Shown here: positions 36,447 through 47,232 of the stretch, piece by piece | Position numbering within the stretch: position 1 is the stretch's first letter | How the letters are laid out: each line of letters starts with the position of its first letter | Source: Pararge aegeria | Lineage: Eukaryota > Arthropoda > Insecta > Lepidoptera > Nymphalidae | Assembly: GCF_905163445.1 (NCBI RefSeq) | Contig: NC_053189.1 | Coordinates: 12,418,001 to 12,482,000, forward strand | DNA: 64,000 nucleotides | Reading direction: 5' to 3' | Program-made: the position numbers and the translations under genes | Notes under the pieces: generated by a model | The model's database searches: none | Told to the model about the DNA's origin: nothing | What the model saw: the letters and a program-made list of their open reading frames with translations, nothing else

Positions 36447-36657
36447 GGTAGGTTCAGTGGCGTGCATGGAGAGAATGCAGATGTTATAAAATGAGTTATG
36501 TTAATCCAGAACGAGTTATAAAAACGTAAGGGTAGGCTTTTTATAACTCTTACAAAGCCTATCCTTAAGTTTTTTTTATAAATCGTAGGTACTGAGATTT
36601 TTGTAATTTAATCTGCATACCATGTGCATACCCCCTATGAACGCCACTGGGTAGGTT
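36447..36657. mobile_element. hAT-type MITE with 8-bp target duplication
   Basis: The element (36455-36649, 195 bp) starts CAGTGGCGT and ends ACGCCACTG. The octamer GGTAGGTT is repeated exactly on both sides (36447-36454, 36650-36657). The interior matches the 28.6 and 56.7 kb copies ('gcagatgttataaaatgag', 'acgagttataaaaacgtaagggtagg'). Confidence 0.88.
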
Positions 36658-36784
36658 CCTATCTAATTTGTGAATATCAAAAGAGCTAACTATATATTTT
36701 TAGATTTAAGATACCAGCCTGCCTATGAGTAGGTAATTGATTTAAGTACTCCCAGTTGATATTGACCATTTTTGATGAAAATAT

Positions 36785-37025
36785 TAGCGCTTTGGTCTTA
36801 TAAGTGGGAGGTAAACTGGATCCGCGGCGGGGGCAGTTTGGGAATTTATAATTTCTGAACTTTCTCTGGTCTGGTTTTTCACTTCGGCAGTTACCATCCA
36901 GACAGTTCCTGTTTGACGCCGCGTTGAAACTGACTGGTACCCCTAGTCTGTTTCTACTACTACTACTACTGGTTATGGGTTTAATATAACTGTATTATGA
37001 CTTACCAGCAGGTGTAATCTGAATC
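36785..37025 (+). repeat. SINE-C, body with decayed head
   Basis: 'cttataagtgggagg', 'gggaatttataatttctgaactttctctggtctgg', 'gggtttaatataactg' and 'cttaccagcaggtg' are present in family order; a CTA microsatellite (36954-36970) interrupts it. It ends about 90 bp before the LINE ORF. Confidence 0.65.
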
Positions 37026-37117
37026 TTATATTCTAACTAGATATTTGTATTTTATTACTTATTATTGTTACCTAAGTACCATACTATTTCTCGCTATTTT
37101 TATGAGAGATCCACAAA

Positions 37118-38518
37118 ATGGACGAAAACAGGATATTTTACCCTATTAAATCCGGTCATAAAAATGACCTTAACAATTACAGGCCTATTTCAATCTTGCC
37201 AACTCTTAGTAAGGTCTTTGAAAAAATTATACTTTATCAACTTTTAAATCATTTTAATGTAAATAACTTACTTCATCCGGAGCAGTACGGCTTCACTAAA
37301 GGTCGTAGTACAACGGATGCAGGCGCAAGACTCATAAAGAATATTTACGATGCCTGGGAACGTTCGCAGAATGCCATTGGTGTTTTCTGTGATCTGTCCA
37401 AAGCATTCGATTGCGTTGAACACAAAACGTTGTTATTAAAACTAAGCCACTATGGCATCAAAAACGTTGCACTCAATTTAATTGCCTCTTATCTAAGTGA
37501 TAGAGTTCAAAGGGTATGCGTAAAAGACATAAAGTCTAAGGGATCATCTGCCTTAATGGGTGTCCCACAAGGCTCAATTTTGGGTCCCTTATTGTTTCTG
37601 GTGTATATAAATGATCTGCCACACCATGTCAGGGGCACTTGTGAGATTGTACTGTTTGCAGATGATACATCTCTCATTTTTAAGACTGATAGAAACAAAG
37701 ATAATTTTGACGACGTAAACCGTGCTTTGTCACATGTGTCAGACTGGTTTACTGTTAATAACTTACTTTTAAATGCAAAAAAAACTAAGTGTTTGGAATT
37801 TGTTTTGCCTAACGTAAAAAAAATTGATAAAAACATCATAATAAATGGAGAAACACTTGAAATAGAAAACTCCACTGTTTTTCTAGGAGTGACCTTAGAT
37901 TGTAAGCTACAGTGGGGTACCCATATAGAAAGCCTAGCGAGTAAACTCAGCTCGGCTGCATATGCAATCAGGAAAATTAGACAGCTTACCGATGTTGAAA
38001 CAGCTAGGCTTGTTTATTTCGCATACTTTCACAGTATTATGTCCTATGGGATCTTGCTGTGGGGAAAAGCTGCAGATATTGAAAGTATATTTATACTACA
38101 GAAAAGAGCCGTACGATCAATATATAAACTTGGATCACGCGAATCGCTTCGTGAAAAATTTAAACAAATAGGTATTCTTACAGTAGCTTCGCAATACATT
38201 TATAGTAATATAGTCTTTGTGAGGCAAAATATTACTCTTTATAAATCAAAAGCTGAAATTAACAATCGACTTACCAGAAACGGTCATAAATTGGTGATAT
38301 CTGCATATCGTCTGCGAAAGGTGCAGAACTCCTTTGTGGGGTTGAGTATACGCTTTTACAACATGATTCCTAAGGAAATTCTTGACCTACCAATGCATAC
38401 ATTTAAAAAATGTGTAAAAACGCATCTAGTACAGCGAGGTTACTATACATTTGATGAATTCCTCAATGACAAGGTAGAATGGAAGCAGCCAGCCTCGCTC
38501 TCATCTCCCGCAAGATAG
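37118..38518 (+). CDS. Reverse transcriptase ORF of a 5'-truncated CR1/Jockey-type LINE
   Basis: A 466-codon uninterrupted ORF from a non-LTR retrotransposon. Visible RT motifs in order: NYRPIS (residues 20-25), EQYGFTKGRST (55-65), DLSKAFD with the first catalytic Asp (92-98), PQGSILGPLLF (150-160), the catalytic FADD (180-183) and FLGVTLD (255-261). A roughly 200-residue C-terminal region typical of the group follows. The endonuclease domain and the start of RT are missing: an in-frame stop precedes the ATG at 37103 and homology begins only at about residue 11, so the ATG is incidental and the element is 5'-truncated. An unbroken frame suggests recent insertion, but without the endonuclease and promoter it is not autonomous. 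Clade (CR1, Jockey or relative) is a judgement from motif style. Confidence 0.9.
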   Translation: MDENRIFYPIKSGHKNDLNNYRPISILPTLSKVFEKIILYQLLNHFNVNNLLHPEQYGFTKGRSTTDAGARLIKNIYDAWERSQNAIGVFCDLSKAFDCVEHKTLLLKLSHYGIKNVALNLIASYLSDRVQRVCVKDIKSKGSSALMGVPQGSILGPLLFLVYINDLPHHVRGTCEIVLFADDTSLIFKTDRNKDNFDDVNRALSHVSDWFTVNNLLLNAKKTKCLEFVLPNVKKIDKNIIINGETLEIENSTVFLGVTLDCKLQWGTHIESLASKLSSAAYAIRKIRQLTDVETARLVYFAYFHSIMSYGILLWGKAADIESIFILQKRAVRSIYKLGSRESLREKFKQIGILTVASQYIYSNIVFVRQNITLYKSKAEINNRLTRNGHKLVISAYRLRKVQNSFVGLSIRFYNMIPKEILDLPMHTFKKCVKTHLVQRGYYTFDEFLNDKVEWKQPASLSSPAR

Positions 38519-38700
38519 CAAAATGATTGTAAATGTTGATGTTGGAAAAGAGCAACTACTGAGTTTCTTGCCGGCTCTTCTCGGTAGAATCTGCTTTCCG
38601 AACCGGTGGTAGAGTCACACAAACATGCATACTTGACGTTTCAAAAGTGCTTATAAAGTAGGCCTACTTGAAATAAATGAATTTGAATTTGAATTTATTA
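38519..38700 (+). repeat. 3' UTR and tail of the LINE
   Basis: Follows the RT stop directly. It includes 'gttgatgttggaaaagagcaac', 'gagtttcttgccggctcttctcggtagaatctgc', 'cttgacgtttcaaaagtgcttataaagtaggcctacttgaaataaatg' and a GAATTT-repeat end. This is the reference for the tails at 8.0, 13.9, 30.7, 43.0, 44.3, 45.1 and 46.8 kb. Confidence 0.9.
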
Positions 38701-38870
38701 GACCGCGATGGAGTTCGTTCCGGAGATTAACCTAGACTAGTAGTACTAGAACTTGAAGAGTTCGTTGGTTGACTACGGAACCCAACAAATTGATCTTGTA
38801 ACACGCTAGAATCTAGAAATAACAATCAGCTAAATTTTAATTGAAAAGTAGAACCGAGATTGGAGCGAAC
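38701..38870. other. Non-coding flank of the LINE
   Basis: No feature seen; short spacer before the GC-richer block. Confidence 0.4.
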
Positions 38871-39240
38871 GCGGGGTAAACGTCGTGAATCGCCCGATAA
38901 TAATGAAAGTGATGGCTGTGACGCCATCAGTGTATGAAGCGGCCGTTTCGGCTACATAAACAGCCTGTATAATGCTAAAACCAAGCCAAAACAATTTCTA
39001 TAATGAACCCTATTACAATACAATAACGTCGAAAATAGCTTGGTCTACCCTCTGCGTATACAGGACGTCCTAAAGCTCTCCCTCTATTGGTGACGGGAGG
39101 GGATCGCGGACGGCTTACATAGCGTCCCAAAATGGCCGACGCGACGGTTTTGTTGCAAATACATCGTGGCCATGAAACGGTGCGCTTGAGTAACGAAAAT
39201 AAAAAACTTCGTGCAGTGAAGTCAACCAATCAAATTTAGT
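38870..39240. promoter_or_regulatory. Candidate Polycomb-response/CRM block
   Basis: Unique, GC-richer DNA with three PHO-type cores: GACGCCATCA (near 38920), CCAAAATGGCCG (39127-39138) and GTGGCCATGAAA (39167-39176). AAAATGGC is the strong Pleiohomeotic/YY1 site. An 84-codon minus ORF lies in it without recognised homology. About 25 kb upstream of Ubx. Motif-based inference only. Confidence 0.35.
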
Positions 39241-40066
39241 AGGTAGTGTAGTGACCAAACTTTTTCCTATGTATCCTAGAATTTAATGTAATGAGAATTT
39301 AATCGAGGATGTCATTTTAAGAGATGAATAAATTAATTTTAATGTTGTAAAACCTTAAATAGCTAGATACCTTAGATAAATGTATATTAATCGTGAGAGT
39401 TATTGAATAAAGAGCTTATTTTACCACCGTTTAAATTAAGTATACGGGAAGGGACTGGCTTAAAAACTTATACTGCCAAAATCTGCCCGTTACCTTCTTT
39501 GTGGTTAAAATAAAGATATAAATAGATGGAATAGGTATTAAGTAAGTACAGTTATCTATCTTTATTTGTAATTATCATCATATGTACAGTAATTAAAACA
39601 ACGTAACGAAGGATGTGGAAATTATCCTAAAAATAAAAGATCTTTATAGAATTTTCCTTCCCGAGGTGTTATATTAGCAGACAATTATTATTTAACTGAG
39701 TAGGAACAGTCCGGATTAGGTCGTTAATATTATGATCTTGACATGGCCTGATTCGATTTTATTACGCAGCATTGCAATTCCCAGTTTTGTTTCATGTTTT
39801 TTTAGGTCTTCGTCAAGTTCATAGTAATTAAATTTTACATTCTTATGAAAGTGTTTTTAACTATCCTAATTGGAGGAAATACTGATCATTAAAAATTAGT
39901 AATTAATTTAAAAAAGTAAACGCAACTAAAATCTCAGTAGGTAATGTCAACTTATTATATATATACGTAGTAATTTTTTTTTATCCCATAATTGACATTT
40001 TATTAGAATAATGTTGAACTTTAAGTTTTCGTTAGATGCAGCTATGTTATCATTTTTTATTACAAA
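39241..40066. other. AT-rich non-coding stretch
   Basis: Nothing recognised. Confidence 0.4.
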
Positions 40067-40067
40067 A

Positions 40068-40185
40068 AAATATAGTTCAACGGGTACACCATCCCGGGTG
40101 TCCCGTCGTGACCATGACCCACGCAACTGGGTCGAAATATTGACAAATCCAAAAATATTATCGTGGTACCCTTTGAACTATATTT
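40068..40185. mobile_element. Small element with 20-bp terminal inverted repeats
   Basis: AAATATAGTTCAACGGGTAC (40068-40087) and its complement at 40166-40185 differ at one position. The 78-bp interior ('cccgtcgtgaccatgacccacgcaactgggtcg') is GC-rich and unlike the surroundings. A MITE is the simplest reading; superfamily unknown and no clear target duplication seen. Confidence 0.7.
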
Positions 40186-40995
40186 AAGAAACGTTGATTA
40201 ACCACAAAAATCTTAGTTTAATTTCTTTAAAAAACATTAGCCAGGATGACCACTAGAGTAAGTACCTAAGTTCAAAATAACTGAAAGGTACGAAGGGGCT
40301 TCCTTTGTAAGTAATTGACATAAGTAAAGCTTTATAAGTAACAAAGAGTTTCCGATTGCTGAACATATTTCGGTCTTGCTTAGAATGATTAAAAATTACT
40401 CCTTGTGATTTGTACCCTCACACACTCTAAAAAAAGAAAGCCAACTAAGAGAGATTTTCTCTTAGTTGACGTTATATAAATTATAACAATTATGATAATA
40501 AACATAACAGCAAAAGCTGATTAGTTATAGCAGCAAGTTCATTATAGATTGAGCTAACAATGTAGGTATGTTCATTGATTCTAACAAATAAATACGTTGT
40601 TTCTATTATTATTTACTTCTTTGTATGATTAGATCATTTTTAATTATTTAGCTTAAACAAGTACGTAAATTGAATCAGTTAAGAATATGCCTTAGTTAAG
40701 TAACAATAATAGGAGCAATACAGTTGCCCAGTCCATTGAATTATGATAAACAATCATTATCATCTTATTTGATGTATCTATGTTCTTGTTAGGCTCGTAT
40801 GGAATCAAGATGCTTGATCACAACAATCACTATCTTGTTAGGAATAACCAATTCTTTTTTAGAGTGCAACCAGTGGCCCGTTCTGGATCGAGTCTGTCAT
40901 GTTGTTATAACAAAACTTTAGACTTCCATACATTACATAACAAAATTAAGATCGTTTTTTTCCAGCTGACCAAAATTCCCCAAAAGACAATCTCT
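40186..40995. other. AT-rich non-coding stretch
   Basis: An 11-bp inverted repeat (CAACTAAGAGA...TCTCTTAGTTG) at about 40440-40468. No gene. Confidence 0.4.
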
Positions 40996-40997
40996 AT

Positions 40998-42205
40998 CAA
41001 CCCTTATCAAAGACTAGGACTGGCAAGCCGTAGGTTAAGTTTATAAAGCTCACTTTATAACGATACCCTACGTCGCCAAAAATCGATGTTAAACAGCTAG
41101 TAGAGTATTCAAGATACCATTTAAATTATTTTTTAGAGCAACCCAGAACAATACAAACAACAGTATGCATGAGATCTTTGCAAAAATATTATTTCCGCGC
41201 TTAAAGCACGGTACGTGTGACTACTTGCACTCAATGCCATAAATGGTAGACATGAGTACAGAAAATCGCTCTATATAGCCTTTATCGACATCACTGAATC
41301 CTTCGTCTCAATAGAGCACCGCTACCTTTGGCAAGCATTTGCTAAAGGCGTTATATTTACCCCAAAAATATAATCAGATGTTTAAGAAGATATATATCAG
41401 AGTAGCACAGCAAGAATCCAACTAAGTAGATAACCTTGGACATCTTTTGAACATAAAAGAATAAAGCATAATAAAGACATCAAAATAAACACACAAACCG
41501 ACACAACGAAAAGAAACAGTAACACTGACAAGGGCTTACAGGAAGGACTAAACGAACCTGTATATATAATGTATGTATTTGTATGTATGAACTGGTATGA
41601 TTACACGAATACTGTAGTACACACAGGAAGGTTCCTGCATGAATAAGAGCAGAACGATGATTGTAGTGTTGTTGAAACAATGTAGTTTGATCAAACTCTA
41701 TAACTCTAGACAATAATGTTCTAGACACAGTAGACAGCTGGTAATTAATCTCAAGAAAACTGTATCATTTAAAACCTCTATCCAAACCGACGAACTCTAT
41801 ATAAGATAATAATAAACGGTTGGAAAATACCTAGGTATATAAACCATATTTTCATAATACCAATTTTAACATACGGTTTGCAGACTTTGAAAATGAATAA
41901 AAAAGAGGTAAAAGCTAAAGAGTGTGCAAAGAAAATGGAAGGAATGCTTTGGTAGTTAGGTTTAACACGACACGACGCTATAACAAGCAAGAAAAATGAA
42001 GTGGAAATGGGCTAGCCACGTTGCGCGGCAACAAGATAATCGCAGGCCGCAGGAGACTTCTGTGTGGTGCCCACTCTTAATTAAATAAATAAGATACAGT
42101 TTAATTCCAGTTGTTTCATTATTAAATATTTCGATTGAGGCAAACCGAACCGGTAGGTCACAGCTAAATACAACTTTCTGTCTGCTATAGTAGAGTCAAT
42201 TTGTA
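40998..42205 (+). repeat. Dispersed repeat E, split by a LINE fragment
   Basis: The left part (40998-41075) and right part (42068-42205) match the contiguous copy at 36042-36345. The roughly 1 kb between them is RTE-like LINE sequence absent from the other copy, so the LINE landed in repeat E. Confidence 0.6.
41240..42065 (+). pseudogene. RTE-like LINE ORF2 remnant
   Basis: Translation near 41252-41352 gives HEYRKSLYIAFIDITESF and SIEHRYLWQAFAKG, a decayed RT palm motif of RTE type (normally ...IAFVDYxKAFDSVEHxxLWxAL). Further on, ILTYGLQTLKMNKKE and CAKKMEGMLW (about 41860-41955) correspond to the RT C-terminal ...LTYGxxTW...KKMERxML. Stops and deletions lie between; the catalytic FADD segment is missing. 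Confidence 0.7.
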
Positions 42206-42935
42206 ATAATAACGTAACGTAACGTAAACGTAAGTATAGATGAGACTCTCTTCTTGAACTTATTATTTAATACAGTATTTACAACTATTTCATTTACAAC
42301 TAAAAAGTCTGTATTGTACTGTTATGTAGATATTGTAACAGAACTCTTAAGATAATTACCACATCAATCACTTGATTCAGAGCAAACGAATTTCAGTAAG
42401 AATTATTTAATAAATTTCATTTATCTGAAAAACCTACCTGAATATACAACAAAACCGTCTTTTAGGTACAAAAAGATAAAAATATTTTCTTGATGCAATC
42501 TAAAAAAGCTTCAGCGTAGGCAGAGCTTTTATACAGTTATAAATTCGCGCTACTGCCGCCATGTAAGCCTTGCAGAACCGAGGCGGGGGCGCTCAGATAT
42601 TTTCAGCCACTTTCCGCGACGACCGGCGCCGACTGCGATGTTTCTTTTGCCTTTTTCGACAGTCCACTTTTATACTGCTGGATAGCTATGTAGTCTTAGT
42701 CCCTTTTAGGATGGATTTTATATTTTTCATTATTGTAGGTGCACCATCAGGTTCACCATAGGGTTTGTCGATCATCGACCCGTCTTTAATCACCAGTATA
42801 TCTCATTGTGTAAGTGGCCAGCATATTTGACTACCGGTTACGAGGTCTCAGGCTGTCAGGTTAGGACAAATATTTGTAGTTATTGAGATTTATTGAGAAG
42901 AACTGCACAATACGCAGGGTAAAATATGTTCAAAA
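42206..42935. other. Non-coding; GC-richer block at 42540-42780
   Basis: The 42540-42780 block contains CTGCCGCCATGT (PHO-like) and a 63-codon unrecognised ORF. The rest is AT-rich. Confidence 0.4.
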
Positions 42936-42936
42936 A

Positions 42937-43695
42937 AATAATAATTTATTTCAAGTAGGCGTTATAAAACTACTTTTGAAACCTCAAGTAAGTAGGTACG
43001 CCTGTTTCTAGGGACTTGACCAGTTTCGGAAGGCAGATTCTACAGAGGAGAAGCCGGCGAGAAACTCAGCAGTTGCTCTTTTCTAACATCATTTAACAAT
43101 TTAACAATCATTGTTCAGCAACCTTGACATTAAGGAATTCATCAATAAGAGTAACCTCGATGTATTCAAGTGTTTTTTTTATGCATTCTAATTAAACTTA
43201 CGTATAGGTAAATCTTATATTACCTTCAATATCATGTTATAAAAGCATATACTCAGCCCCACGAAAGTTTTCTGCACTTTTCTTAAACGATATCACTAAT
43301 TTGTGTCCGTTTTATCAACATTTTTTTTATAAAGTATTTTTATACAGATTATAAATATATTGCGAAACTACTAAGTATCCCTATTTCTTTAAATTTTTCA
43401 CGGATATATTGGCGTAATCTAAGTTTGTTTATTGTTCGGAGAGCTCTTTATTTTAATATCAATATAGTATCTTTATCAGCTGCTTTGCCCTATAGCAAGA
43501 TCGCGTAGGACATAACACTGTGAAGTTTCAACGTCTGTAAACTGTCCAATTTTTCTGACTGCATAGGCAGCTGAGCGAAGTTAACCCGCTAATGTCTATA
43601 TGGGCAATCCACTGAAGCTTACAATCCAAGGTCACTCGTAGAAAACCCGTGGAATTCTCCATTTGTATCGATTCTACATTAATAATTACATATGT
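42937..43695 (-). pseudogene. Second CR1/Jockey-type LINE copy, decayed
   Basis: Minus-strand translation at the 5' side gives ENSTGFLRVTLDCKLQW, matching ENSTVFLGVTLDCKLQW of the ORF at 37.1 kb. Colinear nucleotide similarity continues through the C-terminal region ('cgtgaaaaatttaaagaaataggg', 'gtggggctgagtatatgcttttataacatgat') into the shared 3' tail at 42937-43085. Multiple stops and deletions; 5'-truncated within RT. Confidence 0.85.
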
Positions 43696-44262
43696 TTATC
43701 AATCTTCCATTTTATTTGTTCAAATAAATTCAATACATTTAGTATTTTGAGAATTACAAGTATATGTTATTGACATTAAACCAGTGAGACGCATGCGACA
43801 TAGCACGGTTAATATCGCCAGAATTATCTTTATTCTATCCGTCTTAAAAATTAGTGAAGCGTCATCTCCCAACAGTATACCAACTGCCAACAGTGTACAA
43901 TGTCACAAGTGTTACTGACAAGGTGTGGTAGATCATTTATATACTACACTAAAAATATAAAGAATGAGAACCCTAGGTCACTTAAAGATGATTCCAAAAA
44001 CTAAATAATACCTACTTTAGGGTCAGGTTGGTAAATAATCACAGAATACCTAACTACCTACCAATGCCTATTCAGTAGTGTTTCTATCCTCTTTAGTCTA
44101 ATTTTACGCCAGTACAAGTTATATGTATATATTTATATATTTGTATGCTATGTATTTATATATATAGCTGGTATAAGCACATACCTACTATTAACTTTGA
44201 ATAGGAAATGTTTGAACATAAAAAGTGATAGAGAACACCTACTTAAAATATTGATTGTTAAG
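43696..44262. other. AT-rich non-coding stretch
   Basis: Nothing recognised. Confidence 0.4.
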
Positions 44263-44263
44263 C

Positions 44264-44432
44264 TATAAAATTATGTTGGAAAAGAGCAATCTGCTGAGTT
44301 TCTCGCCGGCTCTTCTCAGTATAATCTGCCTTCCAAACCGGTGGTAGAGTCACACAAACAGACTGACTTGACGTTTTAAAAGTTCTTATAGACAAGGCCT
44401 ACTTGAAATAAATTAATTTAGTTTTTTTTTTT
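44264..44432 (+). repeat. CR1/Jockey-type LINE 3' tail
   Basis: 'ggaaaagagcaatctgctgagtttctcgccggctcttctcagtataatctgccttcc' through 'ggcctacttgaaataaattaattta', close to the 38.5 kb reference. Confidence 0.85.
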
Positions 44433-44639
44433 AATTTTGATATAACCTGTTCGGGACGCGCAAAAGCATGACAAGTGAAAGAATAACAACTTCAGATCCA
44501 ATCCAAAGCCCTGCCTCATATACTTACTACAATAAACAAGAACTTTCAGAGCATGAAATGTAAAAAAGATTACTTATTTATGATTTAAGCGAAGTATTTT
44601 AATGTAATGCAAGTTATTATATAACTGGCATACCACGAG

Positions 44640-44835
44640 GCACTCAATAAAACAATCACGCGATTGGGCCCCGTCGATGTGAAAACAAACAGTGCGCGGG
44701 AGTTGAATGCTAACACGCAGCGGCGCCTGCGCACGCGCGCCGTCGATATGCGTCGAAACATTTATTTTTATTTACACTTTATGTCCGGGATTCGGGACCG
44801 TGACGACGGAAATACGACCCTTGACGCTTGCGATG
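44640..44835. promoter_or_regulatory. Candidate cis-regulatory block
   Basis: A GC-rich island ('gcagcggcgcctgcgcacgcgcgccgtcg') with homeodomain-like sites at both sides (ACTCAATAAAAC, GATGAATGATTAG). Non-repetitive, about 19 kb upstream of Ubx, no ORF. Inferred from composition and motifs. Confidence 0.3.
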
Positions 44836-45084
44836 AATGATTAGTGGTTGTTACTTTTTACCATTCATAATATGACTAGGTAGGCATTAAGGCGTAGGTA
44901 TTTACCTAGCTGCCTACCTACATTTATAATAGCATTATTCTTAGCCGTCGATCATATAACCAAAGGTCATAATTCGAGAAAACTAGGTCACTCCGAAAGG
45001 CTAAAAATATCTGTAGGTATGGTAAATATATCTAAGCTACGAGTATATAATATAGCTATGGCTCACCCCTACCTATATATATTG

Positions 45085-45275
45085 TAAGCATGCTTCTCCG
45101 TTTTCATCTCTCAGCACAAGATAGAGAAATAAATGTTCAAGTGAAATTTGTTCATGTTGGGAAAGTGCTTCTGCTTAGTTTCTTGCCGGCTTCTTCTCGG
45201 TTAGTAGAGTCTGCCTTCGGAACTGGTGGTAGAGTCACTACAAATAGCCAGACTTACTTGAACTAGTGCGTTTTG
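45085..45275 (+). repeat. CR1/Jockey-type LINE 3' tail
   Basis: 'tctccgttttcatctctcagcacaagatag', 'agtttcttgccggcttcttctcgg', 'agagtctgccttcggaactggtggtagagtcac'. The terminal part is lost. Confidence 0.8.
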
Positions 45276-46810
45276 AACGTCGAATTACTTTTATCAATGT
45301 TGTCTTACTTGCCTCATACATACATTTTTTTGCAAATTTTTTTTTAAACATAGTGACTTTAGTGTACAGTAAAAAGTAACTAGGTATCTACGAGATTGTT
45401 TTATATAATAGTCTTATTATTGTTTTATTTAGTAGGTATTTAGTCTTCGTAGGTAGGAAAAAACTAAGACCTACGTAGGGACCTACCCAAAGGGAGGTTT
45501 AGAATAGCTATACCTACTAGGTAGGAACCTCAGTACTTATTTTATTATTACTAAACCATAATGGTAGCCCTAATTTTATAGAAGGGAAGTAGCAAAGTAA
45601 GTTAAGTTCGGGATTGTTTGTTTAGGAACTTGTAGAATAAGCGGTAAACACTTTATGAGTTTACTTGATTACCTAAATAAGGGTACGATAGCCTGTTTCG
45701 TACGCTTTGGTAATAACAATTCGTGACTTTGTAGAGTGTGGACCCGTAAAGATTTGGACTGAGCTAACTAACATGTGCAATAAAAATCTCTTCCCACTAA
45801 CTCAAAGTCTTGTTTTGTTTAACTTGAACCGTTCCTACTGCCCTTTTCATATCTTTATTTTCTCGTATATAACTAAATATGCCTACACGTAAACTATAAA
45901 GAACAATCTCAATAAGTGAAAAACAAGTTTAACGGAACCTATTTATTTGTATTGCTAAAAGTTCAAATGTTCGAATTTAGCTCTACCTTCTGCTTACTTG
46001 ATCACGTTAAGGTAAAAAAATCGTAACAAACGCACAAACACACATTCAATCTCTTACGTATGGCTTAACCATCTCCGTTCAGTTGTTGGTAAAAAACGCC
46101 GAGTCACCGAAATAGAAATTAATTCCCAAGATTTTTCTTATACCAAACCGAACATGTCAAACTTCGGGTAACCTATGGATGCTGACGAAATATAAACGCG
46201 TGAAAATATTTATTTCAACGAGCATCGTCCAATTAAACTAAAGCTCTTAAAGCCCCAAATGCAGGGTGATTCTTTTCAGATGTTTGTATCACTGAGGAGG
46301 ATGGTGGGTCAGGTTATATTGGTGGTTTTGTGCGTGGGTTAGCACTCACCGTCGGTAGGGAAACGATGCACGTGATTCTGAATTTAAATTGCCCAATCAA
46401 TTTTTAATTTCGTTGCAGTAACTGGCCGGTGTAGCATGTGTTTATATTTATTTGGCGTAGCAGAATATGGGGATATCAAGCGTACTCAATATTACATTTT
46501 TTTAAATAAAAAATAAAAACTGGATAGGTGCTTATGCAGCAATAATCATTATCTATGGAATGGTGATGAAAATGTTAACCCTCTATGGTTAAAATATTAG
46601 TTCTGGCCATATTTAGAATCTGTTTAAATTTTTTTTGTTTAAAATGGAGAGAGTACTTAAGTTGGTACTTAAGTAGGTACCTACTTTAAACTAATATTCT
46701 TAAACTTGGTAGGTTTAAGAATATATAACTTATATGTTTAAAGTGTGGGCGAGTGAGTCCCAGTCGAAATATAAGTAGCTATAGAGCTGGGTGATAGGTA
46801 GATATAATAG
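45276..46810. other. AT-rich non-coding stretch
   Basis: Dense GTAGGTA/TACCTAC oligomers at 45430-45540. No gene recognised. Confidence 0.45.
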
Positions 46811-46814
46811 ATAA

Positions 46815-46912
46815 ATTGGTGGAGTCACTACGAACATACATACTTGATGTTTCAAAAGTGCTTTAATAAAGTAGGCCTAGCTGAAATAAATGAATTTTGA
46901 ATTTTGATTTTT
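46815..46912 (+). repeat. CR1/Jockey-type LINE extreme 3' tail
   Basis: 'ggtggagtcactacgaacatacatacttgatgtttcaaaagtgctttaataaagtaggcc...gaaataaatgaattttgaattttga'. Very short truncated copy. Confidence 0.8.
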
Positions 46913-46924
46913 TTTTTGAGGTCT

Positions 46925-47085
46925 GAAGGAAGTTAGACACCTAATGTGAAGTGACCTTAAACTAGGCGAACATAGAACATCAAGCGGCTTGCAAGGATCT
47001 GCTAGGCATACTGGGCTCAAGTTTGTGAGGATCCCTTCCAAGAGTGTCCACAATGTCCAACAGTGGACATGAATTTTAGGTACAT
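46925..47085 (+). repeat. Possible RTE-like LINE 3' fragment
   Basis: 'aatgtccaacagtggacatg' at the end resembles the 'gtccagcagtggac' end of RTE-like elements. The rest is diverged. Weak call. Confidence 0.35.
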
Positions 47086-47232
47086 ACAAGTTTAAAACTT
47101 GTATATATAACTATTGTTATGGTGTAACTAGTTATAAGACATTGAGTGAATGTTCAAAGTAGGTACCTACCTACCTATCTACCTCGTTTTTGAGATACCC
47201 TCCATAGAAGGTAAAAAGATGGGTACTTTCAG

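Noticed and set aside
37507..37875. 122-codon minus ORF
   Set aside because: Antisense shadow of the reverse-transcriptase ORF.
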